Part shown: one piece after another, positions 10,150 to 19,345 of the stretch
Layout of the letters: every line of letters starts with the position of its first letter
How positions within the stretch are numbered: the first letter of the stretch is position 1
Assembly: GCA_902570505.1 (NCBI GenBank)
Contig: CACFYR010000004.1
Span: forward strand, 1-45,591
Source: an uncultured Pelagibacteraceae bacterium
GTDB lineage: Bacteria > Pseudomonadota > Alphaproteobacteria > Pelagibacterales > Pelagibacteraceae
Length of the DNA: 45,591 nucleotides
Direction of reading: 5' to 3'
Position numbers and translations under genes: made by a program
Notes under the pieces: generated by a model
What the model was told of the DNA's origin: nothing
What the model saw: the letters and a program-made list of their open reading frames with translations, nothing else
The model's database searches: none

Positions 10150-11054
10150 AAATAAATGATATCGAAAAGTTCGCTCAAAATATTGAAAGCAAAATATTTT
10201 TTGATTATGATGTGAAACATCTTAACTGGTTTAATATTGGTGGAAAAACTCAAATATTCTTCAAACCAGAATCACTTAAAGATTTAAAAGAATTTTTAAA
10301 ATTATACAAAAAAAGAGGAAAAATTTTTATTCTTGGGGCAGGTTCAAATATATTATTTTCAGACAAATTATTTGAAGGGGTGGTTATTAAACTCGGTAAA
10401 AACTTTAATAAAATCTCTAAATTAGCTGAAGATAAAATTATAGCTGGCAGTATTGTGATTGACAGAGTTTTATCTGATTTTGCAAAGGAAAATGCTATAA
10501 GTGGTTTTGAATTTTTATCGTGTATTCCAGGTACAGTTGGAGGAGGCTTAAGAATGAATTCTGGATGTTACGGCTCGGAGTTCAAAGATATTGTTTTATC
10601 TGTTCAAGCAATAGATTATAAAGGGAATATAATAACTATACCTTCAAAAAAAATTAAGTTCAATTATAGAGAAAGCGATTTATCAAACGACTTATTATTT
10701 TTAAGTGCATCCTTTCTTGGTAAAAAATCAAATATTCAAGATATTTCTAATAAAATTCAAAAATTTAAAAAAGAAAAAGAAATATCTCAACCTTCTAAAA
10801 TAAAAACTGGAGGCAGTACTTTTAAAAATCCTATTAATTATACCAAACACAAAGTTTGGGAATTAATTAAACAGTCTGTCCCTGAAAATACAAAATTTGG
10901 AGACGCCTTTATTTCGAGTCATCATGCAAATTTTTTTGTAAATAAAAAAGAGGCAAAATTTCATGATATGATGATGTTGATTGATTATGTAAAAGAACAA
11001 GTTAAAAAAAAGTTCAACATAAATCTAGAATTAGAAATTAAAATTATAAAATAG
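10146..11054 (+). CDS. murB: UDP-N-acetylenolpyruvoylglucosamine reductase MurB
   Basis: MurB is the FAD enzyme that uses NADPH to reduce UDP-GlcNAc-enolpyruvate to UDP-MurNAc in the cytoplasm. The 302-residue protein shows the FAD-binding segments NWFNIGGKTQIFF, ILGAGSNILFSD and IPGTVGGGLRMNSGCYG, the NYRESDL motif, and the catalytic-serine motif GGSTFKNP. It has the length and alphaproteobacterial style of the short-form enzymes. It overlaps murC by four bases (ATGA), and its TAG stop shares a base with the GTG start of ddl. Confidence 0.95.
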   Translation: MKINDIEKFAQNIESKIFFDYDVKHLNWFNIGGKTQIFFKPESLKDLKEFLKLYKKRGKIFILGAGSNILFSDKLFEGVVIKLGKNFNKISKLAEDKIIAGSIVIDRVLSDFAKENAISGFEFLSCIPGTVGGGLRMNSGCYGSEFKDIVLSVQAIDYKGNIITIPSKKIKFNYRESDLSNDLLFLSASFLGKKSNIQDISNKIQKFKKEKEISQPSKIKTGGSTFKNPINYTKHKVWELIKQSVPENTKFGDAFISSHHANFFVNKKEAKFHDMMMLIDYVKEQVKKKFNINLELEIKIIK

Positions 11055-11968
11055 TGAAAAAAAAAATAGTTATTTTGTCTGGTGGGTATTCTAAAGAGAG
11101 AGAAATAAGTTTAACCTCTGGTAATGAAGTTTATAAAAGTATTAAAAATAAATACAGATGTTATTTGATCGATCCAAAGGGAGATCTAAATCAGGTATTA
11201 AAAAAAATAAAGCCAGATATAGTTTTTAACGGATTACACGGAAGATATGGCGAAGATGGTTATATACAATCAATATTAGAGAATGAAAAAATAAAATATA
11301 CTCATTCTGGCGTTTTATCATCTTTTTTAGCAATGGATAAATATCTATCTAAAAAAATTTTTAAGGAAAATAATATTTTAACACCAGCAAGTTTTAAGCA
11401 TACTTTCTCAAATAATATCAGTCATAAAAAACTTCTCTCAAAGGCAAATATATTGAAATTCCCAATAGTTCTTAAACCTATTAATGAGGGATCAAGTGTT
11501 GGTGTTTATATAACTAACAAAAAAAATTTTTTTAAAAATTTAAAAAAACTCAGGGCTTTCAATGAAATTTTAATAGAGAAATATATTCCTGGAAGAGAAA
11601 TTCAATCAGCTGTTTTGGGAAACAAAAAACTTGGAGCAATTGAATTAGTTCCAAAAAGAAAATTTTACGATTATAAAGCTAAATATGACAAAAAAGCTAA
11701 CACTACACACATTATGCCGGCAAACTTATCTAAAGAAAATTATAATAAAGTTAATAACATAGCTTTAAAGGCTCATAAATTATTAAATTGTAGAGGAGTC
11801 ACAAGGTCAGACTTTAGATTTTATAAAAATAAATTTTATTTATTAGAGCTTAATACACAACCCGGAATGACTTCACTTTCTTTAGTGCCTGAAATAGCTA
11901 AATACAATAAAATAGAGTTTAATCAACTAATTGAATCCTTGATAAAAGATGCGTCTACGAGTAAATAA
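11054..11968 (+). CDS. ddl: D-alanine--D-alanine ligase
   Basis: This ATP-grasp ligase makes the D-Ala-D-Ala dipeptide that MurF adds to the precursor. The 304-residue protein has the N-terminal GGYSKEREISLTSG motif, the LHGRYGEDGYIQS motif, the ATP-binding KPINEGSSVGV loop, and metal-binding residues around FYLLELNTQPGMTSLSL. The start is GTG at 11054, overlapping the murB TAG by one base. The next in-frame Met is far inside the conserved region, so GTG is the likely start. Its 3' end overlaps ftsQ by 20 bases. Confidence 0.95.
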   Translation: MKKKIVILSGGYSKEREISLTSGNEVYKSIKNKYRCYLIDPKGDLNQVLKKIKPDIVFNGLHGRYGEDGYIQSILENEKIKYTHSGVLSSFLAMDKYLSKKIFKENNILTPASFKHTFSNNISHKKLLSKANILKFPIVLKPINEGSSVGVYITNKKNFFKNLKKLRAFNEILIEKYIPGREIQSAVLGNKKLGAIELVPKRKFYDYKAKYDKKANTTHIMPANLSKENYNKVNNIALKAHKLLNCRGVTRSDFRFYKNKFYLLELNTQPGMTSLSLVPEIAKYNKIEFNQLIESLIKDASTSK

Positions 11969-12635
11969 AAAAAATAAAATTTTATTTTATTTTATTCTTT
12001 TTATTTTATTTACAACTATAACAAATAACAATTTTTACAGCATAAAAAATAAACTTTTTAAAATAGATTCTATTGAGATTTATGGATTAAAAGATAAGGA
12101 TAAAGTTCAAATCATTGAAAATTTGAGTTATTTACTTGGAACAAATTTATTATTTCTAGATCATGACAAAATATCTTACGATTTAGAAAAATTAGGATAT
12201 TTAGAAAATTATAAAATATTTAAAAAGTATCCGTCATCTTTAAATATTTATGCAGATTATACGAATTTAATAGCTAGAACTTTTATTGATGGCAATATGT
12301 TCTATCTAACATCTAATGGAAAGTTTATAAGTAAAACAAATTTAAACATTCCTGCAATTATTCCAAATGTTTATGGTAAATTTAATCCTGAGGATTATTT
12401 TAATTTAAACGAAATTTTAAAAAAAAATAAATTTCAAATTAATGAAATTACTGAATACTTTTATTTTGAGAGCAATAGGTGGGATATCAAATTGCGAAAT
12501 AATACAATAATCAAATTTCCAAGCACTAATTTAGACCAATATATTAAAATAGCAAAATTATTAATTAAAAATAACAATGAAAAAAAAATTATTGATTTAC
12601 GTGTATCAAATCAAGTAATCATTACTAATGAGTAG
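11949..12635 (+). CDS. ftsQ: Cell division protein FtsQ
   Basis: FtsQ links early cytoplasmic and late periplasmic divisome proteins. The 228-residue product has a short basic N terminus, a single membrane segment at about residues 11-27, and a periplasmic part. That part begins with a POTRA-like stretch (KIDSIEIYGLKDKD) and continues into the usual FtsQ region. Sequence conservation is low, as is normal for this family, so the call rests on topology, length and position between ddl and ftsA. The start codon is inside ddl (20-base overlap), and the end overlaps ftsA by 8 bases. Confidence 0.88.
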   Translation: MRLRVNKKNKILFYFILFILFTTITNNNFYSIKNKLFKIDSIEIYGLKDKDKVQIIENLSYLLGTNLLFLDHDKISYDLEKLGYLENYKIFKKYPSSLNIYADYTNLIARTFIDGNMFYLTSNGKFISKTNLNIPAIIPNVYGKFNPEDYFNLNEILKKNKFQINEITEYFYFESNRWDIKLRNNTIIKFPSTNLDQYIKIAKLLIKNNNEKKIIDLRVSNQVIITNE

Positions 12636-13770
12636 TGATAAATTATTTTCAATTTTAGATTTTGGTTCATCAAAATTGAGATTAGGAATATTTAAAAATT
12701 ACTTAAATAACTCAAAATTTATTTCTGAGGTTGATAGTTTAGACAATCTCGAATTTAAAAATCAAAATGGTAATCAAAAGCAAAATCTACAGAAACTAAT
12801 CATAAGATCGGAAAAAGAAATAAACCAACACATGAATAATATAAATTTAATGTTTGATAGTCCAAAAATTTTATTCCTTGATTTTTCTATAAAAAAAAAA
12901 ATGGATAAGATAAAATCAAATAATTCGGTTTTTAAAAATATTCTTCAAGAAGCAAAACAAATAATACAGGAAAAAAATCAAAACTTTAAAATTTTACACA
13001 TAATAATTTCTAAATATATTTTAGACGGAATAGAGTTCGAAGATATGCCTGAAGATATTATAATTGAAGAGGCAATTTTAGAATTAAAATTTATATTGGC
13101 TCCTAATATAATTTTAAATAAACTAAAAGAACTTTTGAATGAAAATCATATAACTATTAATAATTTTTATAACTCTACCTATGTAAAAACTTTAAACTAT
13201 ACATCTTATTTTGAAAATTTTGACATAAAGACATTTATTGATGTGGGTTATAAAAAAACCTCTTTAGCATTATATAAAAATAATAAATTGTTATTTTTAG
13301 ATTTTCTACCTATAGGTGGTGATCATATTACAAAGGATATTTCTAAAGTTTTGAATAAAGAATATAACGATTCTGAAATCCTAAAAAAATCCTTAATACA
13401 AAAAGAAGTAACTTTTATTAATGATGAGAAAAATCAAGATTTATTAATTAAAATAATTCATGCACGAATTGAGGAAATAATAGACTTATGTTTTAAGAAT
13501 ATTACGGACCTAGAGAATATTAAAAATAAAAAGTCAATTCTTATTTTTACCGGAGAAGGCTCTAAAATTTTAAGTAGAAATTCAATTTATCTTAAAGAAA
13601 AGTACAATATTTTCGATGACTTAAATTTTTTTGAGGAAAATTGTGAAACAATTTGCAACTCCGCCTATAATTATGAAGGCTCAACTAATTTCTCAGAGGT
13701 AATGATCATACCTAAAAAACAAAGAAAAAATGGACTATTTGAGAAATTTTTCTATATGTTTAGTAGATAA
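12628..13770 (+). CDS. ftsA: Cell division protein FtsA
   Basis: FtsA is the actin-like protein that tethers FtsZ to the membrane and recruits the divisome. The 380-residue protein has actin-fold nucleotide-binding segments: LDFGSSKLRLGIF near residue 10, FIDVGYKKTSLALY near 205, and IFTGEGSKI near 308. It ends with the amphipathic membrane-targeting helix GLFEKFFYMFSR, typical of FtsA. Sequence is divergent, but domain order, length and position after ftsQ support the call. What is odd is downstream: the next gene is lpxC, with no ftsZ in between. Confidence 0.9.
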   Translation: MSSDKLFSILDFGSSKLRLGIFKNYLNNSKFISEVDSLDNLEFKNQNGNQKQNLQKLIIRSEKEINQHMNNINLMFDSPKILFLDFSIKKKMDKIKSNNSVFKNILQEAKQIIQEKNQNFKILHIIISKYILDGIEFEDMPEDIIIEEAILELKFILAPNIILNKLKELLNENHITINNFYNSTYVKTLNYTSYFENFDIKTFIDVGYKKTSLALYKNNKLLFLDFLPIGGDHITKDISKVLNKEYNDSEILKKSLIQKEVTFINDEKNQDLLIKIIHARIEEIIDLCFKNITDLENIKNKKSILIFTGEGSKILSRNSIYLKEKYNIFDDLNFFEENCETICNSAYNYEGSTNFSEVMIIPKKQRKNGLFEKFFYMFSR

Positions 13771-13830
13771 TTGTATTTTACTGTAACATAAGTTGTATTA
13801 ATTAAATCCTTAAAACAAGTATTGTGCGGT

Positions 13831-14751
13831 ATGTCTTTACTTAATCAAAAAACAATTAATAAAAAAATTACTATTTCTGGAACAGGACTTCATTCTGGAA
13901 AAAATGTGAATTTAAAAATTCTACCTTCTAAAGAAAATACTGGTATTGTTTTTTTAAGATCAGATTTAGTTAAAGACAATGTGGTAATTCCTCATTTTAA
14001 CAATGTATCAGATACAACATTGTGTACCACTATTCAAAATAGTTCAGGCGTAAAAGTATCGACTATAGAGCATTTGATGGCTGCGTTTTATGGATTGGGT
14101 ATTGATAATGCTTTAGTTGAACTTGATGCTCAAGAAGTTCCAATACTAGATGGATCTGCTAAAGAATGGATAGAAATTTTATTACAATCTGGAATTAGTA
14201 CTTCTAATGCTCCAATCAAAATAATTAAAATTAATAAAAATATTAAAGTTGACCTTGGAGATAAATTTATTGAAATTAAGAAGTCAAAAGTAAGTCTTGA
14301 TATTGATTTTGAAATTAAATATCCAGGGTGTATTATTGGCATTCAAAGAAACAAATTAAATATTTTAAATGATGACTTGTCTAAAATTTACGAGTCTAGA
14401 ACTTTCTGTAAGTACGAGGATATTGATAATTTAAAGAAATCTGGGTTTGCAAAAGGTGGCTCTTTAGATAATGCAATTGTTGTTAAACAAAACGAAATCC
14501 TAAATAAAGAGGGTTTAAGAAATGATAAAGAGTTCGTAAACCATAAAATATTAGACTGTATGGGTGATCTCTATCTTTCAGGATATAAAATTATAGGTTC
14601 AATTATATGCTCTCAAGGTGGACATAGTCTCACACACAAACTGTTATGTGAGATTTTTGCTGATAAAAGTAATTTTAGTATAATCGAATTAAAAGGTAAG
14701 AATTTACCTCATACAATAGTAGATTATTATCATCTCAAATCAATTGCTTAA
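13831..14751 (+). CDS. lpxC: UDP-3-O-acyl-N-acetylglucosamine deacetylase LpxC
   Basis: LpxC is the zinc deacetylase that commits UDP-acyl-GlcNAc to lipid A synthesis. It indicates a Gram-negative outer membrane with LPS. Motifs in order are SGTGLHSGKNVNL, the zinc-ligand region STIEHLMAAFYGLGIDNA, VPILDGSAKEW, then NHKILDCMGDLYLSG with the second His and Asp ligands, and GGHSLTHKLL. I chose the ATG at 13831 (306 residues), because the protein then begins close to the conserved QKTI segment. A TTG at 13822 would add only three residues. No clear Shine-Dalgarno precedes either. The 60 bases after ftsA hold no recognised promoter. Confidence 0.95.
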   Translation: MSLLNQKTINKKITISGTGLHSGKNVNLKILPSKENTGIVFLRSDLVKDNVVIPHFNNVSDTTLCTTIQNSSGVKVSTIEHLMAAFYGLGIDNALVELDAQEVPILDGSAKEWIEILLQSGISTSNAPIKIIKINKNIKVDLGDKFIEIKKSKVSLDIDFEIKYPGCIIGIQRNKLNILNDDLSKIYESRTFCKYEDIDNLKKSGFAKGGSLDNAIVVKQNEILNKEGLRNDKEFVNHKILDCMGDLYLSGYKIIGSIICSQGGHSLTHKLLCEIFADKSNFSIIELKGKNLPHTIVDYYHLKSIA

Positions 14752-14788
14752 AATTACAATTTTTTTTATTTTCTGATAAGAATTGTAA

Positions 14789-15628
14789 ATGCATAAAAAT
14801 TTATTTTTATATTTATTAATATTAATATTATTACAGTCTTGTTCAGGTAAAAATAAGGATATAGTTGTAGACGAAATATTAAACAAAGATCTAGATAGTC
14901 AGATGATCGAGTCTTATAATCAAGGCTTTGAGGCTTTAAGTGTTGGCGATGGTTATACTGCAGCAAAAAAATTTAGCGAGGCTGAAATTTTTTATCCACA
15001 ATCTAAATGGGCACCAAGATCATCACTTATGACAGCATATTCATATTATTCTGTTAACCTTTATACTGACGCAATAGCAGAAATTAACAGGTATTTAAAA
15101 ACATACCCATTACACCAAAGACAAAATTATGCTTATTACTTACTCGCACTTTCATATTATGAGCAAATTGTAGATGAAAAGAAAGATTTAGGACCTTTAT
15201 TGGAAGCCAAAAAATACTTTAAAATTATTTTGCAGGAATATCCAAAAAGTGAGTTTGCATATGATGCTGAATATAAATTAGAATTGATAATTGAAATACT
15301 AGCAGCAAAAGAAATGTATCTAGGAAGATATTATTTAGAAAAAGAAAAATGGATTGCAGCTATGAATAGATTTAAAAACGTAGTAGAAAATTATGATAAA
15401 ACTATTTATATTGAGGAAGCTTTGTTTAGATTAGTTGAAATTCATTACAAATTAGGAATGATCGACGAGTCAAAAAAATTTGCTAAGCTATTAGGTTATA
15501 ATTATCAATCAAGTGAATGGTACTTAGCATCTTATAAAATATTTAATAAAGATTATAAAAAAATTAAGAAAGTTGAAAAATCTAAGAAGGTGTCACTAGT
15601 TGACAAATTAAAATCACTTGTAGATTAA
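14789..15628 (+). CDS. bamD: Outer membrane assembly lipoprotein BamD (ComL)
   Basis: BamD is the essential lipoprotein of the BAM complex, which inserts beta-barrel proteins into the outer membrane. The 279-residue precursor has a lipoprotein signal peptide ending in LLQSC, with the lipidated Cys at residue 18. Tetratricopeptide-like helical repeats follow from about residue 40 (YNQGFEALSVGDGYTAAKKF) through the middle of the protein, and the tail is lysine-rich. The length is as expected. The lpxC-bamD-ligA order is common in alphaproteobacteria, where recN often lies between bamD and ligA; here it does not. The ligA start codon is one base after the bamD stop. Confidence 0.92.
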   Translation: MHKNLFLYLLILILLQSCSGKNKDIVVDEILNKDLDSQMIESYNQGFEALSVGDGYTAAKKFSEAEIFYPQSKWAPRSSLMTAYSYYSVNLYTDAIAEINRYLKTYPLHQRQNYAYYLLALSYYEQIVDEKKDLGPLLEAKKYFKIILQEYPKSEFAYDAEYKLELIIEILAAKEMYLGRYYLEKEKWIAAMNRFKNVVENYDKTIYIEEALFRLVEIHYKLGMIDESKKFAKLLGYNYQSSEWYLASYKIFNKDYKKIKKVEKSKKVSLVDKLKSLVD

Positions 15629-15629
15629 T

Positions 15630-17649
15630 ATGAGTGAGAAAAAAATAATTAAAAATTACTTAAATAAAATTAAGAAGCTCAAAGAGCACAATAACCTATA
15701 TTTTAATAAAAATAGTCCAAAAAATCTCAGATGAGGAATATGATAAGTTAAAAATAGAAATACTGGATTTGGAAAAAAAACATCCTAGTATTATATCTAA
15801 AGATTCGCCGTCACTTAATGTTGGTTTCACTCCATCCAAAAATTTTAAAAAATTAAAGCATAGAGTTCAAATGTTATCTTTATCAAATGTATTTTCAAAA
15901 GAAGATCTTATAAACTTTGAAAAAAAAATTTTAAATTTTTTAGATTTCAAAAAAGATTACAAAATTGAATATAGTGTAGAGCCAAAAATTGATGGCATAT
16001 CAGCGTCTCTTACTTACAAAAAAGGAAAATTAATATATGGAGTTTCAAGAGGCGATGGAAAGGAGGGTGAGTTAATAACTGAAAATTTAAAAACAATTAA
16101 GGATATTCCCCAAAAAATTTCTCATAAAGAATTTCCAGATGATATTGAAATAAGAGGTGAAGTCTTTATTGAAAATCATGACTTCAAAAAAATATCAAAT
16201 AATTTTGCAAATGCTAGAAATGCGGCCTCTGGATCATTAAGACAAAAAGATCCAAATGAAACAAAGAAAATTCCTTTAAAATTTATAGCCTATACATTTG
16301 GATACTTTCAAAATAACAATTTTTCAAAACAATCAGAATTTATATCATACCTAAAAAAATGGGGTTTCAAAGTAAGTGAGTATAACAAAATTATTTCTGG
16401 AATAGATAATTTAATATTCAACCATAAAGAGTTTGAGAATAAAAGATTTAATATCGATTATGATTTAGATGGTTTAGTTTATAAAATAAATGATTTTAAT
16501 TTACAAAATAGATTGGGTTTTGTTGCGAATGCACCAAGATGGGCAACAGCACATAAATTTTCAGCTAAAAGTGGATCATCACAAATCTTAAATATTGATA
16601 TTCAAATTGGAAGAACTGGAGCACTTACGCCTGTTGCAAAAATTAAACCTGTAAATATCGGTGGAGTTACAGTTTCAAATGCCACACTTCACAATGAAGA
16701 AGAAATTTTAAGAAAAGATTTAAGAGTAGGTGATTATGTTAAGATTGAAAGAGCAGGTGATGTAATACCTCATGTAATTTCAGTTGATTTAAAAAAAAGA
16801 AGTCAAAAATCAAAAAAGTTTTTATTTCCAAGCAAATGTCCGTCTTGTGGTTCTAAAGTTTCTAAAGACTATAATTTTACAACAAAAAAATATGATGCTG
16901 TAAGACGATGTTCTTCTGAGGGTTACTATTGTGAAAAAATGTCAATTGAAAAAATTAAACATTTTATATCAAAAGATGCAATGAATATTGATGGATTAGG
17001 AAAAAAAGTAGTAGAAAATTTTTGGGATTTAAAAATAATCAGATATCCTTACGATATATTTGATTTAAAATATGAAAATATTGAAAAGTTGGAGGGCTGG
17101 GGAAAGCTATCAGTATCAAATCTTAAGTATTCAATAGAAAAATCGAAGAAGGTGTCTTTAGAAAAATTTATATTTTCTTTAGGTATAAGGCATATTGGTC
17201 AAGAAAATGCAAAATTAATGGCAGATAATTTAAAAGATATAAAAAATCTTTTAAAAATTGATGCAAAATACAATTTTCAAAAATTTTTAAATATTGATGG
17301 TATTGGAGAAACTCAGGTTAAGTCATTAAAGAATTTTTTCTCAAATGAGATCAATGTAAATATTATTAAAAAATTGACACAACAATTAACTATTTCCAAA
17401 GTTGAAAATAAAAAAACTGGTAAATTCATAGATAAGACATTTCTAATTACAGGAAAATTAAACGGAATAAGTAGAGCTGAAGCTAAGTCAAAAATAGAAA
17501 AACAATCTGGTAAAATACTCAGTTCAGTAAATAAAAATCTGAACTACTTAATAACTGGTGATAAACCAACTATTAAAAAAATTAATAAAGCTAAAGAATT
17601 AAATATCGTTATTTTAGAACAAAAAGATTTTTTAAAATTGTTAGATTAA
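15630..17649 (+). CDS. ligA: NAD+-dependent DNA ligase LigA, apparent frameshift near the start
   Basis: LigA seals nicks during replication and repair using NAD+. The body has the adenylation Lys motif EPKIDGISA, the SRGDG and EIRGEVF motifs, a four-Cys zinc finger (CPSCGS, later RRCSSEGYYC), helix-hairpin-helix repeats and a C-terminal BRCT domain. The ATG at 15630 opens domain Ia, but this frame stops at TGA 15732-15734. The rest of the gene is in another frame from about 15721. Removing one A from the six-A run at 15719-15724 joins them as SPKISDEEYD, aligning without gaps to the family N terminus and giving 672 residues. Domain Ia binds NMN and is required for NAD+ use. The error may be in the sequence, or the frameshift may be real or corrected by slippage. 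A TTG at 15769 is not a credible start. Confidence 0.9.
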
Positions 17650-19344
17650 GCTTTTCAACCAAACTCTTTCTTTTTTATTTAAATATAAGGAAAGATTTTT
17701 ATAAATATATTTGTGATAATTTTTCAAATAAATTTTTTCATTATTGTTTAATAATTGGAAGTTTATTAGGTCAAAATCTATTGGCACAAGAGTAAGATTT
17801 TTAAAAAACTTTTTTTTTTTATTTTTTAAAATAACAAGAAGATTTTCAATTCTTATCCCATACTTATTTTTTTTGTAAAAACCTGGCTCGTTGCTTAAAA
17901 TCATGCCTTCCTCTAACGGCACAATGTTATATTTGCTTAAAGACTGAGGACCTTCATGCACATTTAAGAAATGACCAACACCATGGCCGGTGCCATGTTC
18001 ATAATCTAAATTAACTTCATTCAAATACTTTCTTGCAATTTTATCCAATAATTTTCCAGTTTTGAATTTATTAAGATTTGCTAATGCTACTGATATATGG
18101 CCTTTTAAAACTCTGGTAAAAACATTTTTTATTTCTTTTGATGGCTTTTTAAAACAGATAGTTCTAGTAACATCAGTCGTTCCAAATTTATACTGTCCAC
18201 CTGTATCAAATAATAACAAATCGTCATTTCTTATTTTCCTATTAGTATTTTTATTTACATTATAATGTACAATTGCTCCATTTGGTCCGGATCCTATAAT
18301 AGGTGAAAAACTTGGAAATAAATAATTTTTATTTTTATTTCTAAAAAAATTAATTTTTTTTTTAACATATAGTTCATCTAGCTGTTTATGATTTTTTTTA
18401 ATCCAATAAATAAATTTTGTAAGTGCAATGCCGTCCTCTATGTGAGCTTTTATCATATTTTTAATTTCGGTCTTATTTTTTATTGATTTTAATCTATAAC
18501 ATGGATCTATATTGCCTTTGATAAAGAATAATTTAGATATAATTTGTTCATTAAAACTTGAGCAGGTAGACCGATCAATCAAAATACTTTTACCTTTTAG
18601 ATTGAGTAAAATTTTTAGTAAATCATTTTTATTAAACAATTTGATATTTTCATAATTTTTTTGATTTTTTATTTTTTTGAATTTTTTTTTATCTGTTAGT
18701 AAATAAATCTCTCTTTTTTGATTCAAAATTAATTGGCAATTAGGTATAGGACTATTTGGGCTATCAAATCCTCTTATGTTAAGAAGCCAAGCTACATTTT
18801 CTGGGGCACTTATAAAAATATTATCAATTTTTTTTTTTTTTAAACTTTTTATTAATCTAGTTATTTTATTATTTTTGTTTTCCCCCGAAATTTTTTTATT
18901 AAGTGTGTAAAATGGTTTAGAAACATAATTTATTTTTTTTTGTATAATTTTGTCGACTAAATTTTCTCTGATTGGAATAATATTACAATAAGGTGCTATG
19001 TTCTTTTTTAAAAAAAAATTTGTAAATAATTTAGGATCAATTCCTAAATTAATTTTATTCGAGAAGCTTTTAAGTATATATTTTGGATCTTTTTTTGATA
19101 TTTCTAAAATGTCAAAGTTTCTTCCAGACTCTTTTTCAGCTTGAATTTTGTACCTGCCATCCACAAACAAATAGCTTTTTTTTTTTAATATCATTGCTAT
19201 TCCAGCTGAACCAGAAAAATTTGATATCGAAAATAGTCGATTGGGATTGGAGTATTCGTTAAAATATTCATCGTTCTTAGGAACTAGATAACCGTCTAGA
19301 TAATTTGACTTTATTAAATCTTTAAAAAGTTTAAGTGTTCTCAT
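17641..19344 (-). CDS. pepP: Xaa-Pro aminopeptidase (aminopeptidase P, M24B)
   Basis: This cytoplasmic metallopeptidase removes an N-terminal residue that precedes proline. The 567-residue protein belongs to the longer aminopeptidase P group, with two creatinase-like N-terminal domains (about 1-290) and a pita-bread catalytic domain. The five metal ligands are all present: Asp380 (FDTGGQY), Asp391 (TTDVTRT), His454 (HGTGHGVGHF), Glu486 (NEPGFY) and Glu500 (GIRIEN). Its 3' end overlaps the convergent ligA by 9 bases. Its start is one base after the uvrD stop, so it is probably cotranscribed with uvrD. Confidence 0.94.
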   Translation of the reverse strand: MRTLKLFKDLIKSNYLDGYLVPKNDEYFNEYSNPNRLFSISNFSGSAGIAMILKKKSYLFVDGRYKIQAEKESGRNFDILEISKKDPKYILKSFSNKINLGIDPKLFTNFFLKKNIAPYCNIIPIRENLVDKIIQKKINYVSKPFYTLNKKISGENKNNKITRLIKSLKKKKIDNIFISAPENVAWLLNIRGFDSPNSPIPNCQLILNQKREIYLLTDKKKFKKIKNQKNYENIKLFNKNDLLKILLNLKGKSILIDRSTCSSFNEQIISKLFFIKGNIDPCYRLKSIKNKTEIKNMIKAHIEDGIALTKFIYWIKKNHKQLDELYVKKKINFFRNKNKNYLFPSFSPIIGSGPNGAIVHYNVNKNTNRKIRNDDLLLFDTGGQYKFGTTDVTRTICFKKPSKEIKNVFTRVLKGHISVALANLNKFKTGKLLDKIARKYLNEVNLDYEHGTGHGVGHFLNVHEGPQSLSKYNIVPLEEGMILSNEPGFYKKNKYGIRIENLLVILKNKKKKFFKNLTLVPIDFDLINFQLLNNNEKIYLKNYHKYIYKNLSLYLNKKERVWLKSLI

Positions 19345-19345
19345 T

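Noticed and set aside
13771..13830. A promoter for lpxC in the gap after ftsA
   Set aside because: Several AT-rich -10-like strings are present but no -35 at normal spacing, so nothing can be supported.
15769..17649. ligA starting at the TTG at 15769
   Set aside because: The conserved SDEEYD segment and its upstream helix are encoded before it, and there is no ribosome site; the true start is the ATG at 15630 with a frameshift.
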